The notes under the pieces are model-generated. The model was not told the origin of the DNA. It saw nothing but the letters and a program-made list of their open reading frames with translations, and searched no databases. A stretch of 64,000 nucleotides of DNA from Psychrobacter sp. UBA6766 (GTDB taxonomy: Bacteria; Pseudomonadota; Gammaproteobacteria; Pseudomonadales; Moraxellaceae), in contig NZ_DKGQ01000042.1 of the NCBI RefSeq assembly GCF_002453355.1, forward strand, positions 1 through 64,000. The letters are read 5' to 3'. Shown piece after piece: positions 1-8,347 of this stretch (position 1 is its first letter; each line of letters starts with the position of its first letter). The translations under genes were made by a program, and so were the position numbers.

Positions 1-92
1 CACTTTGGTCGGTGGATAAAGACTTTGATGCTACCGCATCTAGCTCTTTTTTTCACTTGCTCTTGGAAATCGCACTTCATGTGTTAATCTAA
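1..92 (+). other. Possible 3' end of a truncated plus-strand gene
   Basis: Two plus-strand frames are open from the window edge: one ends with TAA at 85-87, another with TAA at 90-92. Neither fragment (about 28-29 residues) is recognisable. A bidirectional terminator follows at 106-134, which fits a gene ending here, but which frame is real, if any, cannot be decided from this stretch. Confidence 0.25.
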
Positions 93-105
93 GATTTTAA
101 AAAAT

Positions 106-134
106 AAAACGTCTACTTATTAGGCGTTTTTTTA
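106..134. terminator. Bidirectional intrinsic terminator
   Basis: The arms AAAACGTCTA and TAGGCGTTTT pair (one G-T wobble) around a short loop, with T runs on the plus-strand exit and A runs upstream that serve as a T run on the minus strand. It lies just after the stop of the minus-strand response regulator gene and after any plus-strand gene entering from the left. Confidence 0.75.
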
Positions 135-158
135 TAGCTACAGCAATAGCTCTAAACG

Positions 159-812
159 TTAAATTTCAAGCAACATCAATTTTTGAATCAACTCACTGAC
201 ATGCTGCGCTTGCATTTTTTTCATCACTTGTGAGCGATGCACCTCGACCGTACGTACGGACACATCCAAATGGTCAGCGATGTTTTTATTCAGATTTCCT
301 TGCAGCAATTCATGAGCGACCTGCTTTTCTTTATCGGTCAGCTGCGCATAGAGTTTTTTAATAGCATAAAGCTGAGCACGCTTGAGTGTTAATACTTGCG
401 CACGCTCAAGCGCTTCTTGGAGACGGTGGCTATTAATCGGTTTCTCTAAATAATCAGCGGCGCCTTGTTTGAGCATATCCACGGCATCAGCAATCTCACC
501 CTTGCCAGTTAAGGCAATAAAGGCTATCGGACTGTCATGTTGATTAAGCTGCGCTTGTAGTGCCTGACCGCTCATTTCTGGCATCATTAAATCACTGACG
601 ATCACTGCGGGACGGTAGATATCGACTCGCTGCAGAAATATCAGGGCACTTGACCACACTTGGGTCGGTAATCCTAAACTGCTAATCAGAAAGTTACAGG
701 ATGTACGCACGCTTTCTTCATCGTCGATGATATGAATCAATAGAGGTTCATTATTGCTATCAGCTGGCGTCTGCCATTCTGAGTGCTTAATTGAATTATG
801 CTGAGCATTCAT
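159..812 (-). CDS. FixJ/TtrR-type response regulator
   Basis: A 217-residue two-domain response regulator that should activate or repress transcription when phosphorylated by the sensor kinase encoded just upstream. The receiver domain (about 24-140) shows the acidic pair at 30-31, the phosphoacceptor Asp74, Thr102 and Lys124. The C-terminal LuxR/FixJ helix-turn-helix is at about 157-212. The frame opens at a TTG at 818, but the ATG at 812 has an AAGG Shine-Dalgarno and is preferred. It follows the TtrS-like kinase in the same direction. By family it matches TtrR, the tetrathionate response regulator. Target genes are inferred to be the divergent cytochrome/tsdA operon; that is not shown by sequence alone. 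Confidence 0.85.
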   Translation of the reverse strand: MNAQHNSIKHSEWQTPADSNNEPLLIHIIDDEESVRTSCNFLISSLGLPTQVWSSALIFLQRVDIYRPAVIVSDLMMPEMSGQALQAQLNQHDSPIAFIALTGKGEIADAVDMLKQGAADYLEKPINSHRLQEALERAQVLTLKRAQLYAIKKLYAQLTDKEKQVAHELLQGNLNKNIADHLDVSVRTVEVHRSQVMKKMQAQHVSELIQKLMLLEI

Positions 813-885
813 ACGCAACCTTATGATTAAGTTTATTTGCAGATTTTATAAATACTTGGATTTACATAGCTCTGTTTTTATTATC

Positions 886-3105
886 TTATTTCTCCGCATT
901 ATCAGCCAAGTGCAGCGGCAGATAAAAAGACACTTGTGCGCCTACCTTGTTTGCTAATGGATAGATATTTTCAGTTTTCATCAAGCGCACTTTACCATTT
1001 AACGACCGCTTTAAGCGTTGCTGATAACCATCTAACGCTTGAATAGCATTGAGCTCTTGCTGGACTTCGATATTGCCAAGCTGCATCATACCGCCAAGTG
1101 ATTTGCAAAGACGCTGACATATCATCAGCCCCAAGCCTAAACCATTTTCTTTGGTCGATTTGGTGGCATATTTATTAGTCGGACGCTGTTGTGATTGACC
1201 CTCAACTAACTGCTGATTACCTTCTAAAGGTTTATGGTTAAGCAACTGCGCCTCATCAAAACCGCCTGCATCATCGGTTATATGCAACACTATATAGGAT
1301 TTGCCTTTATAATCTTCTGTCTGACAACGTAGCATTATCTGCGTCGCCCCTTGCTGCTCGGCATTAACCATGCTATTCAGCAATAATTGGTCAAGAGCCA
1401 AGCTTGGCAACTGCAAAGACTGGTAGTCACTCGCCAGCCAAAAACCAATACTTGAGGCCTTTTCACCAAGCAGCAATATACATTGCTCGTAGGTAGTGGC
1501 GATATCCACCTCAACTTCATCCGACTGCGCGCGCCCTGCCCAGCGCCGAATATTACTGATGACAGCCGCGACCCGTTCGGTTTCATTGACAATTTGCTGT
1601 AATGCACTTTCTGTCGCTTGTTTGTCTATTGCTTGCTTTTCTAGCACTTGCTTGTCCGTTAGCGTCTTTTCTAGCGCATTCAAACTACGGGCAGAGTTTT
1701 TATCCAGACCCGTACTTTCTTTACTGTCTTGGCGGCTGACATTGCTTTGGCTGCGAATCAATAAGCCTTGCGCATAATTTTGAATGGTCGCCAGCGGCTG
1801 ATTGATTTCATGGGCGATTGATCCACTCATCTCACCGATGACAGCGAAGCGTTCTGATTGACGTAGCTGCTGGTCATAATCACGAATCAGTTGATTTTGC
1901 AGAATGATTTTTTGCCGTCGTCGCCATGCCAGCCAGCTCATCCACGCATAATTTACCGTCGATATCAGTATGATTAAGACAATAACCGCCATCCACAATC
2001 GATGCGCCTTTACCCAATCGAGCATATGCGCGCCCAGCTGCTTTTGAGCCGGATGACGGTTCATATCATAAAGAATACGTTCAGCATCGCTACTCGATTC
2101 GGGTGGTAGCCAGCGCTGTCCTATTCCTAACGACTCTTGCTCTGGTTGACTCTTTCCATATTGACTCAAACCAAATAAATTTTGATTGATTTGCCGAATC
2201 AGTGCCGCAGGTGCTTGCTCAGTCGCTGCCAATGTCCAATTGGGATATATCTTTGTTGAAGACTGACAGCTAGATGCGGTTGCCATAGGGTGAATAAGAC
2301 GGTATTGTTTCTTACTAATTTTCCCTTGCCGCACCATCTCTTCCATCAAGCAAAGCGGCGCAATCGCTGCATCTACGCTGCCATTCGCCAACGCATATAA
2401 TGTGCGCTCAATAGGATAGCCGACAAACTGAGACCGATAACGATTAGACGGTACGCCGTTTTGCTGTAATAAATGTGCGACCAGTAAATAACCGCCGAAA
2501 GCCTCGCTATCGACGGCAGCAATTTTGCGCTGCTGCAAATCTTGCAACTGATAAATACCGCTGTCCTCCTTTACCCAAAGTGCACTGGCGACGGCTTCCA
2601 TGGCGCTGGGTCCTTTTAACTGCCTATCTTGAGACAGCTTATTAAATTCATTGGCTAGATTAACCGTTGTAGAAAGCGGCTTATCAGCGCTTTTACTGAA
2701 ACTTTTTTCATGAAGGTATTTACCACGGTTATCGTCAGGCCTATACAATTGAGCGGGCTCTGTATCGGCTTCCAAGGTTGCAAGCCAGCGCCAATGCGTG
2801 GTATTCATTTTAATCAGTTGTACTTGCGGGCCAAGCACTAAGGCAAATTGCTGCGCTTCGATTTCCTGCTGCCAATTCTCTAACGCTAGCGGCACTAAGA
2901 CCACTGTGTCTTCTCGGAGTTGCTCATTAAGCTCATTGAGCCACGGTTGCCAACGCTCTTGCGCCACTGTTTCACCTTGCGGTGCCAGCACGCCCAAATA
3001 GTAGGTTTGCGCATTGGCCCTGCCTAGCATCAACCAAAGGAAGGACGCTACAACGATAATAAAATAAGCCTTCAAAATAGCCCAGACTTTAGACTTTTTA
3101 ACCAT
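886..3105 (-). CDS. TtrS-like sensor histidine kinase with PhnD-type periplasmic domain
   Basis: A 739-residue membrane sensor kinase. An N-terminal signal anchor (about 8-32) is followed by a periplasmic-binding (PhnD-like) domain to about residue 300, a second membrane helix at about 368-392, an H-box (SIAHEINQPL, His near 431) and a HATPase domain ending in GLGLGLMICQRL near 658. This is the architecture of TtrS, which senses tetrathionate. A low-complexity Lys/Gln/Asp-rich stretch of about 45 residues separates the H-box helix from the second dimerisation helix, unusual for the family. An AAGGCTAGG Shine-Dalgarno supports the ATG at 3105. The partner response regulator follows after about 70 bases. 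The ligand is inferred, probably tetrathionate or a related sulfur compound. Confidence 0.85.
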   Translation of the reverse strand: MVKKSKVWAILKAYFIIVVASFLWLMLGRANAQTYYLGVLAPQGETVAQERWQPWLNELNEQLREDTVVLVPLALENWQQEIEAQQFALVLGPQVQLIKMNTTHWRWLATLEADTEPAQLYRPDDNRGKYLHEKSFSKSADKPLSTTVNLANEFNKLSQDRQLKGPSAMEAVASALWVKEDSGIYQLQDLQQRKIAAVDSEAFGGYLLVAHLLQQNGVPSNRYRSQFVGYPIERTLYALANGSVDAAIAPLCLMEEMVRQGKISKKQYRLIHPMATASSCQSSTKIYPNWTLAATEQAPAALIRQINQNLFGLSQYGKSQPEQESLGIGQRWLPPESSSDAERILYDMNRHPAQKQLGAHMLDWVKAHRLWMAVIVLIILISTVNYAWMSWLAWRRRQKIILQNQLIRDYDQQLRQSERFAVIGEMSGSIAHEINQPLATIQNYAQGLLIRSQSNVSRQDSKESTGLDKNSARSLNALEKTLTDKQVLEKQAIDKQATESALQQIVNETERVAAVISNIRRWAGRAQSDEVEVDIATTYEQCILLLGEKASSIGFWLASDYQSLQLPSLALDQLLLNSMVNAEQQGATQIMLRCQTEDYKGKSYIVLHITDDAGGFDEAQLLNHKPLEGNQQLVEGQSQQRPTNKYATKSTKENGLGLGLMICQRLCKSLGGMMQLGNIEVQQELNAIQALDGYQQRLKRSLNGKVRLMKTENIYPLANKVGAQVSFYLPLHLADNAEK

Positions 3106-3165
3106 AAACCTAGCCTTACAGTTGAGCTATCAAATAGCCATTATAAATGAAGACCATAACTATAA

Positions 3166-3179
3166 TGTGGTTTTCCACA
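3166..3179. promoter_or_regulatory. Candidate operator, inverted repeat TGTGG-N4-CCACA
   Basis: A perfect 5-bp inverted repeat with a 4-base spacer lies in the 236-base divergent region between the sensor kinase gene and the cytochrome/tsdA operon. A dimeric regulator such as the neighbouring FixJ-type protein could bind it. No binding motif is known to me for this regulator, so the call is positional inference. Confidence 0.35.
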
Positions 3180-3341
3180 ATATCGCAATGCCTCCCTCCA
3201 TCTTATACTAGATAACAATCGTGTAACTTTTCATTCACTAAGTTTAACTTCAGAATATTTAATAAGGACGCCTAATGGACGTCATTAAATCGTGATGATG
3301 AGTGAGAAGCTTAGTAAAGATATCTTATGGAGGGCAGGCTT

Positions 3342-4718
3342 ATGAAAAAGTGGCCATTAATCATTATTATGGCAGCCATTGTAGGGCTAATTTTAGCGTT
3401 TATCATTGGGCAAATACTGCCTAATACGCGAACGACTAGCAGTGACATTGAGGTCAATATCAGCGACCCTGCCCTGATAAAACAAGGGCAATATATTGCG
3501 CGTACCGCTGACTGTGTCGCCTGCCATACGACGCTTGATGGTGAAACTTATGCCGGCGGTCTGCCGATGCTGACGCCACTAGGGGCCATTTATTCAACCA
3601 ATATTACCCCTGATAAAGAAACCGGTATTGGTCAATATAGCTTTAGCGACTTTAAAAATGCCGTCAAGCATGGCGTGCGCCGTGATAATAAAGCGCTATA
3701 TCCTGCCATGCCCTATCCGTCTTATCAGCTCATGCCCGATGAAGATTTGGCCGCGATGTACGCCTATTTTATGTCTGACGTCAAACCCGTTAAGCAAGCC
3801 AACTTAAAAAGTGAGTTGCCGCCGATAGCCAATTGGCGCTGGCCGCTGGCTTATTGGCAAACAATGTTTGACCCAAAACGTGACTTCGTGCCAGAAACTG
3901 ATGATGCGCTATTGACCCGTGGCCAGTATTTGATTGAAGGTCCTGGACACTGCGGCTCTTGTCATACTGAGCGCGGTATCGGTTTCCAAGAAATCGCCCT
4001 AAGCAATGCCGATTCAGATGAATATTTGAGCGGTGCGGTCATCGATGGCTGGCGCGCCAAAAGTATCCGCGGTGAGCATCGTGGTTTGGCTACGTGGACC
4101 GTTGCAGAATTAAATGACTTCTTTAAAACTGGTCGCACGGACAGCACAGCAGCCTTCGGCGCTATGGCCGAAGTGGTCGAGCACAGCACGCAATATATGA
4201 CAGACTATGATATCAACGCCATGTCATCTTATCTAAAGACTTTAGCGCCAGCGCCAAATAAAGAAACAACCTTGCCAGCGAAAAAAGACATGACCACGCA
4301 AAAACTGCTTGATGGCAACTATGATTCGCGCGGCTCAATTCTGTACGCCGAGTATTGCCAAGTTTGCCACCGTGCTGACGGTAAAGGCGTGGCGCGTATT
4401 TTCCCAGCCCTTGATGGCAATAGCGCGGTATATGCGAAAAATGCCGACTCAGTATTACAAATCACCTTGAGCGGTGGCCGCATGCCCGAAACGCCGCACG
4501 ACCGCATGGCCTTTACCATGCCTGAATTTATCAACCTAAGTGATGCGGATGTAGCAGAAGTGGTCAACTATGTCCGTAATAGCTGGACCAACCAAGCGCC
4601 TGAAATCGGTGTTGACGATGTGGTAAAAATGCGCGCTTTCCTCGCTAAAAAACCAAAAACCAGTACCGATATTGCCCCAGACCTAAGTATTGACGCGCAA
4701 ACAAAAGGAGCAAAATAA
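3342..4718 (+). CDS. Membrane-anchored triheme cytochrome c (alcohol-dehydrogenase cytochrome subunit type)
   Basis: A 458-residue cytochrome with an N-terminal membrane anchor (about 5-27) and three CXXCH heme sites: CVACH at 58-62, CGSCH at 204-208 and CQVCH at 339-343. This three-domain layout is that of the cytochrome subunit of membrane alcohol or gluconate dehydrogenases (AdhB family), not the diheme TsdB usually paired with TsdA. Its stop overlaps the tsdA start by one base (TAATG), so the two are translationally coupled and probably form one periplasmic electron-transfer unit, passing electrons between TsdA and the quinone pool or terminal oxidases (inferred). The frame opens at 3327, but the GGAGGG sequence at 3329-3334 is the ribosome site for the ATG at 3342. 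Confidence 0.85.
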   Translation: MKKWPLIIIMAAIVGLILAFIIGQILPNTRTTSSDIEVNISDPALIKQGQYIARTADCVACHTTLDGETYAGGLPMLTPLGAIYSTNITPDKETGIGQYSFSDFKNAVKHGVRRDNKALYPAMPYPSYQLMPDEDLAAMYAYFMSDVKPVKQANLKSELPPIANWRWPLAYWQTMFDPKRDFVPETDDALLTRGQYLIEGPGHCGSCHTERGIGFQEIALSNADSDEYLSGAVIDGWRAKSIRGEHRGLATWTVAELNDFFKTGRTDSTAAFGAMAEVVEHSTQYMTDYDINAMSSYLKTLAPAPNKETTLPAKKDMTTQKLLDGNYDSRGSILYAEYCQVCHRADGKGVARIFPALDGNSAVYAKNADSVLQITLSGGRMPETPHDRMAFTMPEFINLSDADVAEVVNYVRNSWTNQAPEIGVDDVVKMRAFLAKKPKTSTDIAPDLSIDAQTKGAK

Positions 4719-5686
4719 TGAAAATCTGTCCACACAACCTGCTTGCTGTTGTTAGCGTTATCTCTCAGAAAATGAAAATGGGCAAACTAACCACCACTGT
4801 ACTGACTGCTTCAGCGCTTAGTATCGCCGCTATCGGTAGTGGCTGCTCACAGCCCGAGCCTGCTGAGCAAAACGCGCCTAAATATGGCCTGGTCACCGCG
4901 GATGATGCCAACGAAGACATTGGTACTTATGTGCTGCCGCAAGATACTTCTATCCTAGATGAGCCAAACGCTGATGAAATTTTTTATGGTAAGCGCTTGT
5001 TAAACGAAACCAAGCGCTTATTACCCGAACATGTCGGCGCACAAATGAACTGTAATAGCTGCCATATCTCACAAGGTAAAATCCCGCTTGGCGACCCTTA
5101 TATCAACAGTTACAACTTCTACCCGCGCGTGATGCCGCGCGCGGGTAAAGAGATCGATTTGACCAAACGCATCAACGGCTGCTTCCAGCGCTCAATGAAT
5201 GGCAAACCATTAGAGCCCAAATCACCTGAAATGCTGGCGATGTTGGCCTATATGAAATGGCTGTCACAAAATACGCCAAAAGAGCAAAAGGTCGATATCC
5301 AAAACGCGGGTAAAGTCGATGAATCCTTGGTCGGTAATCCTGTACGCGGTGAGAAAATCTACCAAGCACAATGCGCCACCTGCCATGGTGACAACGGCGA
5401 AGGCATAAAAGACAGTCGCGGCGATATTGTCTTCCCGCCATTATGGGGCGATGAATCCTTTAATATCGGTGCGGGCATGGCGCGTACTTATAAAGCGGCG
5501 GCTTTTGTCAAATATAATATGCCGATGGGTATTCAAACCAAAGGACTATGGGGTCATGGCAATGTGCTCAGTGATCAAGATGCCATCGATGTTGCTGAAT
5601 TTTTTACTCATCAACCGCGTCCTGACTTTGCTGGCAAAGTAAACGACTGGCCTAATGGTAAAAAACCCAAAGATGCGCGTTATTAA
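4718..5686 (+). CDS. tsdA: Thiosulfate dehydrogenase / tetrathionate reductase TsdA
   Basis: A 322-residue periplasmic diheme cytochrome c that interconverts thiosulfate and tetrathionate. Heme 1 is bound at CNSCH (112-116), and the motif NGCFQRSMNGK places Cys155 as the unusual axial thiolate ligand that defines TsdA. Heme 2 is bound at CATCH (219-223), with Met268 in the KYNMP motif as likely ligand. The N terminus has a long export signal ending near Cys43, which may be a lipid-modified cysteine although the lipobox is poor. A strong AAGGAG precedes the ATG, which overlaps the stop of the upstream cytochrome gene. A terminator follows. Direction in vivo cannot be read from sequence; TsdA enzymes range from oxidative to reductive. 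Confidence 0.93.
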   Translation: MKICPHNLLAVVSVISQKMKMGKLTTTVLTASALSIAAIGSGCSQPEPAEQNAPKYGLVTADDANEDIGTYVLPQDTSILDEPNADEIFYGKRLLNETKRLLPEHVGAQMNCNSCHISQGKIPLGDPYINSYNFYPRVMPRAGKEIDLTKRINGCFQRSMNGKPLEPKSPEMLAMLAYMKWLSQNTPKEQKVDIQNAGKVDESLVGNPVRGEKIYQAQCATCHGDNGEGIKDSRGDIVFPPLWGDESFNIGAGMARTYKAAAFVKYNMPMGIQTKGLWGHGNVLSDQDAIDVAEFFTHQPRPDFAGKVNDWPNGKKPKDARY

Positions 5687-5745
5687 ATGACATATCAAAT
5701 CAAGACGTAGTAAACCAAATAGCAGTAAAATTAATTTTTCCTATA

Positions 5746-5783
5746 AAAGACCTCAAACGCATGACTTGCTTTGAGGTTTTTTG
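5746..5783 (+). terminator. Intrinsic terminator after tsdA
   Basis: GACCTCAAA pairs with TTTGAGGT across a roughly 12-base loop, followed by a run of six T. It closes the cytochrome/tsdA operon and separates it from the molybdoenzyme gene. Confidence 0.85.
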
Positions 5784-5899
5784 TTATCTATAGGTAATGA
5801 TACTAAAAAATTTTGGCCAGCCATTATATAGTAGTGCTTAAGGCAATGACTTTTATTACAGTCATACTTACTTATCGCCATTCGCTTATGAGGTCTGTC

Positions 5900-8296
5900 A
5901 TGCGCAAAATTCCTGTTTATCCCCACCCTGCCGCTGGCTGGCCAGCTTTGGTTGCCTCTACTCGTAAGCTAATGGATTACAAGGCTTTTTTGCGTGGCAG
6001 CATAAGTATTTTGCATAGCAATCAGCCCAACAGCGGCTTTGACTGTCCGGGCTGCGCATGGCCAGATCATAAGACTCATAAAAACCTTGATGTCTGTGAG
6101 ACAGGGATTAAGGTCATTGCTAGTGAAACGATGAGCAGGCGCGCCGATGCAGCCTTTTTTGCCAAACATAGCGTTAAAGAACTACAAGGCTGGTCAGGCT
6201 ACGAGCTTGAGCACAGCGGCCGCTTATCAGAGCCGTTATATTATGATGCGGGGCAAGACCGCTATGTGGCGATTTCTTGGCAGGCGGCTTATGAGTGTAT
6301 TGCTGATACGTTAAAAAATCTTGCTTCGCCAGATGAAGCGTTATTTTACACCTCAGGACGCGTCACTAACGAGCCTGCTTTTATGTACCAATTGTTCGTA
6401 CGCTGTTTTGGCACCAATAATTTGCCAGATTGCTCAAACATGTGTCACGAGCCAACGTCAGTGATGCTCGGCAAACAGTTAGGCGTCGGTAAAGCCACCG
6501 TAGTTTTGGAAGATTTTGAGCAGGCGAAGCTGATTATGCTATTTGGGCAAAATCCTGCCACCAATCATCCGCGTATGCTTGAGATGCTGGCACACGCTCA
6601 TAAGCAAGGCTGCAAAATCATTTCTATTAACCCGATGCGTGAGCAAGGTTTAAGCAAGTTTAGAAATCCGCAAAAACCAACCCATATGGCCGCAGGGCAA
6701 AGTGACGAAATGGTTGATGAAGTCATTCAAATTCAAATCGGTGGTGATACCGCTTTATTGACGGGCTTGGCCAAATGGCTGACCAAAAACGGTAAAATTG
6801 ATCGTGATTTTATTGAGCAGCATACATCAGGCTATGAAGCGCTAGATACTTGGTTACGCCAGCAGTCTTGGACAGAGGTAGAGCGTGGCTGCGGTATCAG
6901 TAAAGCGGACATTGTCAAACTTGCCAAACTTGTTGCTGATAGCCCCGCAACCATTTGCACCTGGGGCATGGGTATTACCCAACATGTCCAAGGCGAAGAT
7001 AACGTCGCCATGATTACCAATTTGCTGCTACTCATGGGTATGATTGGTGTCGATGGCGCAGGCGCCTCACCAGTGCGTGGTCACTCAAATGTGCAGGGCG
7101 ATCGCACCATGGGAATCCATGAGCGCCCTAAACAGAGCTTACTTGATAGCCTTGAGCGCGTGTTCAAGCGCCCTATGCCGCAAGAAGATGGGCTTGATGT
7201 CATCGCTGGGGCAAAAGCATTGATGCAAGGTAAGCTCAAAGCCTTTATTAGCATGGGCGGTAATTATGCCGTCGCCGCCCCCGATAAAAGTGCCATTCAA
7301 ACGGCCTTAACCACTACCGAGCTTAATGTTTTTATTGGCACCAAACTTAATGAAACCATGCTATATCCAGGTAAAAACAACCTTATCTTACCTTGTATCA
7401 GCCGTACCGAACGCTTAGTAACGGAAAAAGGTGAGCAGTTCGCGACGATTGAAGACTCGATGTGCCAAATTGTTCCTACTCGCGGTCGCATTGAGCCGAT
7501 TAGTGATGATTTAAAATCTGAAGCGCAAATTGTGGCCGATATGGCAACCCATGTGCTTGACGCCGATTCGTCTATTCCATGGCAAACCATGAGCAGCGAC
7601 TTCGATATCATCCGTAATTATATCGCTCAAGCCATTGACGGCTTTGAAAACTTTAACCAGCGAATCCGCGAAAGCGAGCGTGGATTTCATTTGTATCATC
7701 CTGCACGTCATCGCGTCTGGACTACTGATAGTGGTAAAGCCCAATTTGAAGTACCGCAATATTCCATTACTTATGTCGCAGCGCAAATGGCAGAAACCAC
7801 ATCAAGCTATCATAGCCATGCTAAAAATAACAATGCTAAAAACGACCATAGCAAAAATAATGAACCCGAGATTCATCCAAGCAATAGCGATCACAATCAA
7901 ACCCAAAGCCCTGAGCAAAAAGTATGGCAACTAACCAGTGTTCGCAGTCATGATCAATTTAACACCATGATTTTCGGCCATCAAGACCGCTATCGCCGAA
8001 CCAACCGCCGTGATGTGTTGTTTATGCATCCAGATGAAATCAAGCGTTTAGGTTGGCAAAAGGGCGATAGTGTGATGGTATCGCGTCAAGACAGCAAGGA
8101 TGAGCGCCGTACCTTAGGGCCGCTCATCCTTACCGAGATGGATATTGCTGCCAATGCCGTGGCGACTTATTATCCTGAATGTAACGACCTTATCGATTTA
8201 GACAGTCATGCGCCCGACTCAAGAACGCCCTCTTACAAGTCTGTCACCGTTATTTTACAGCGCGTCAATGAAGGCAAACTAGTTGCCAGCGCTTAA
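5900..8296 (+). CDS. FdhF/YdeP-family molybdopterin oxidoreductase
   Basis: A 798-residue molybdopterin enzyme of the formate-dehydrogenase-like YdeP family. The family signature CPGCAWPD is at 49-56, with a further Cys at 66. The molybdopterin core follows, and the C-terminal dinucleotide-binding domain begins near residue 675. Between them is a linker of about 38 residues rich in Asn, His and Lys (about 635-672), absent from typical members. The frame could start at a TTG at 5813, but the ATG at 5900 has GAGG at 5890-5893 with a 6-base gap and starts at the conserved part. fdhD lies immediately downstream, as expected for a formate-dehydrogenase-like enzyme that needs sulfurated cofactor. 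The E. coli YdeP relative is linked to acid resistance; the substrate is unknown. Confidence 0.88.
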   Translation: MRKIPVYPHPAAGWPALVASTRKLMDYKAFLRGSISILHSNQPNSGFDCPGCAWPDHKTHKNLDVCETGIKVIASETMSRRADAAFFAKHSVKELQGWSGYELEHSGRLSEPLYYDAGQDRYVAISWQAAYECIADTLKNLASPDEALFYTSGRVTNEPAFMYQLFVRCFGTNNLPDCSNMCHEPTSVMLGKQLGVGKATVVLEDFEQAKLIMLFGQNPATNHPRMLEMLAHAHKQGCKIISINPMREQGLSKFRNPQKPTHMAAGQSDEMVDEVIQIQIGGDTALLTGLAKWLTKNGKIDRDFIEQHTSGYEALDTWLRQQSWTEVERGCGISKADIVKLAKLVADSPATICTWGMGITQHVQGEDNVAMITNLLLLMGMIGVDGAGASPVRGHSNVQGDRTMGIHERPKQSLLDSLERVFKRPMPQEDGLDVIAGAKALMQGKLKAFISMGGNYAVAAPDKSAIQTALTTTELNVFIGTKLNETMLYPGKNNLILPCISRTERLVTEKGEQFATIEDSMCQIVPTRGRIEPISDDLKSEAQIVADMATHVLDADSSIPWQTMSSDFDIIRNYIAQAIDGFENFNQRIRESERGFHLYHPARHRVWTTDSGKAQFEVPQYSITYVAAQMAETTSSYHSHAKNNNAKNDHSKNNEPEIHPSNSDHNQTQSPEQKVWQLTSVRSHDQFNTMIFGHQDRYRRTNRRDVLFMHPDEIKRLGWQKGDSVMVSRQDSKDERRTLGPLILTEMDIAANAVATYYPECNDLIDLDSHAPDSRTPSYKSVTVILQRVNEGKLVASA

Positions 8297-8347
8297 TAAA
8301 AGATGGTTAGATTAAAAAATGGTTAAAAATAATGGTTAGTAAAAATA

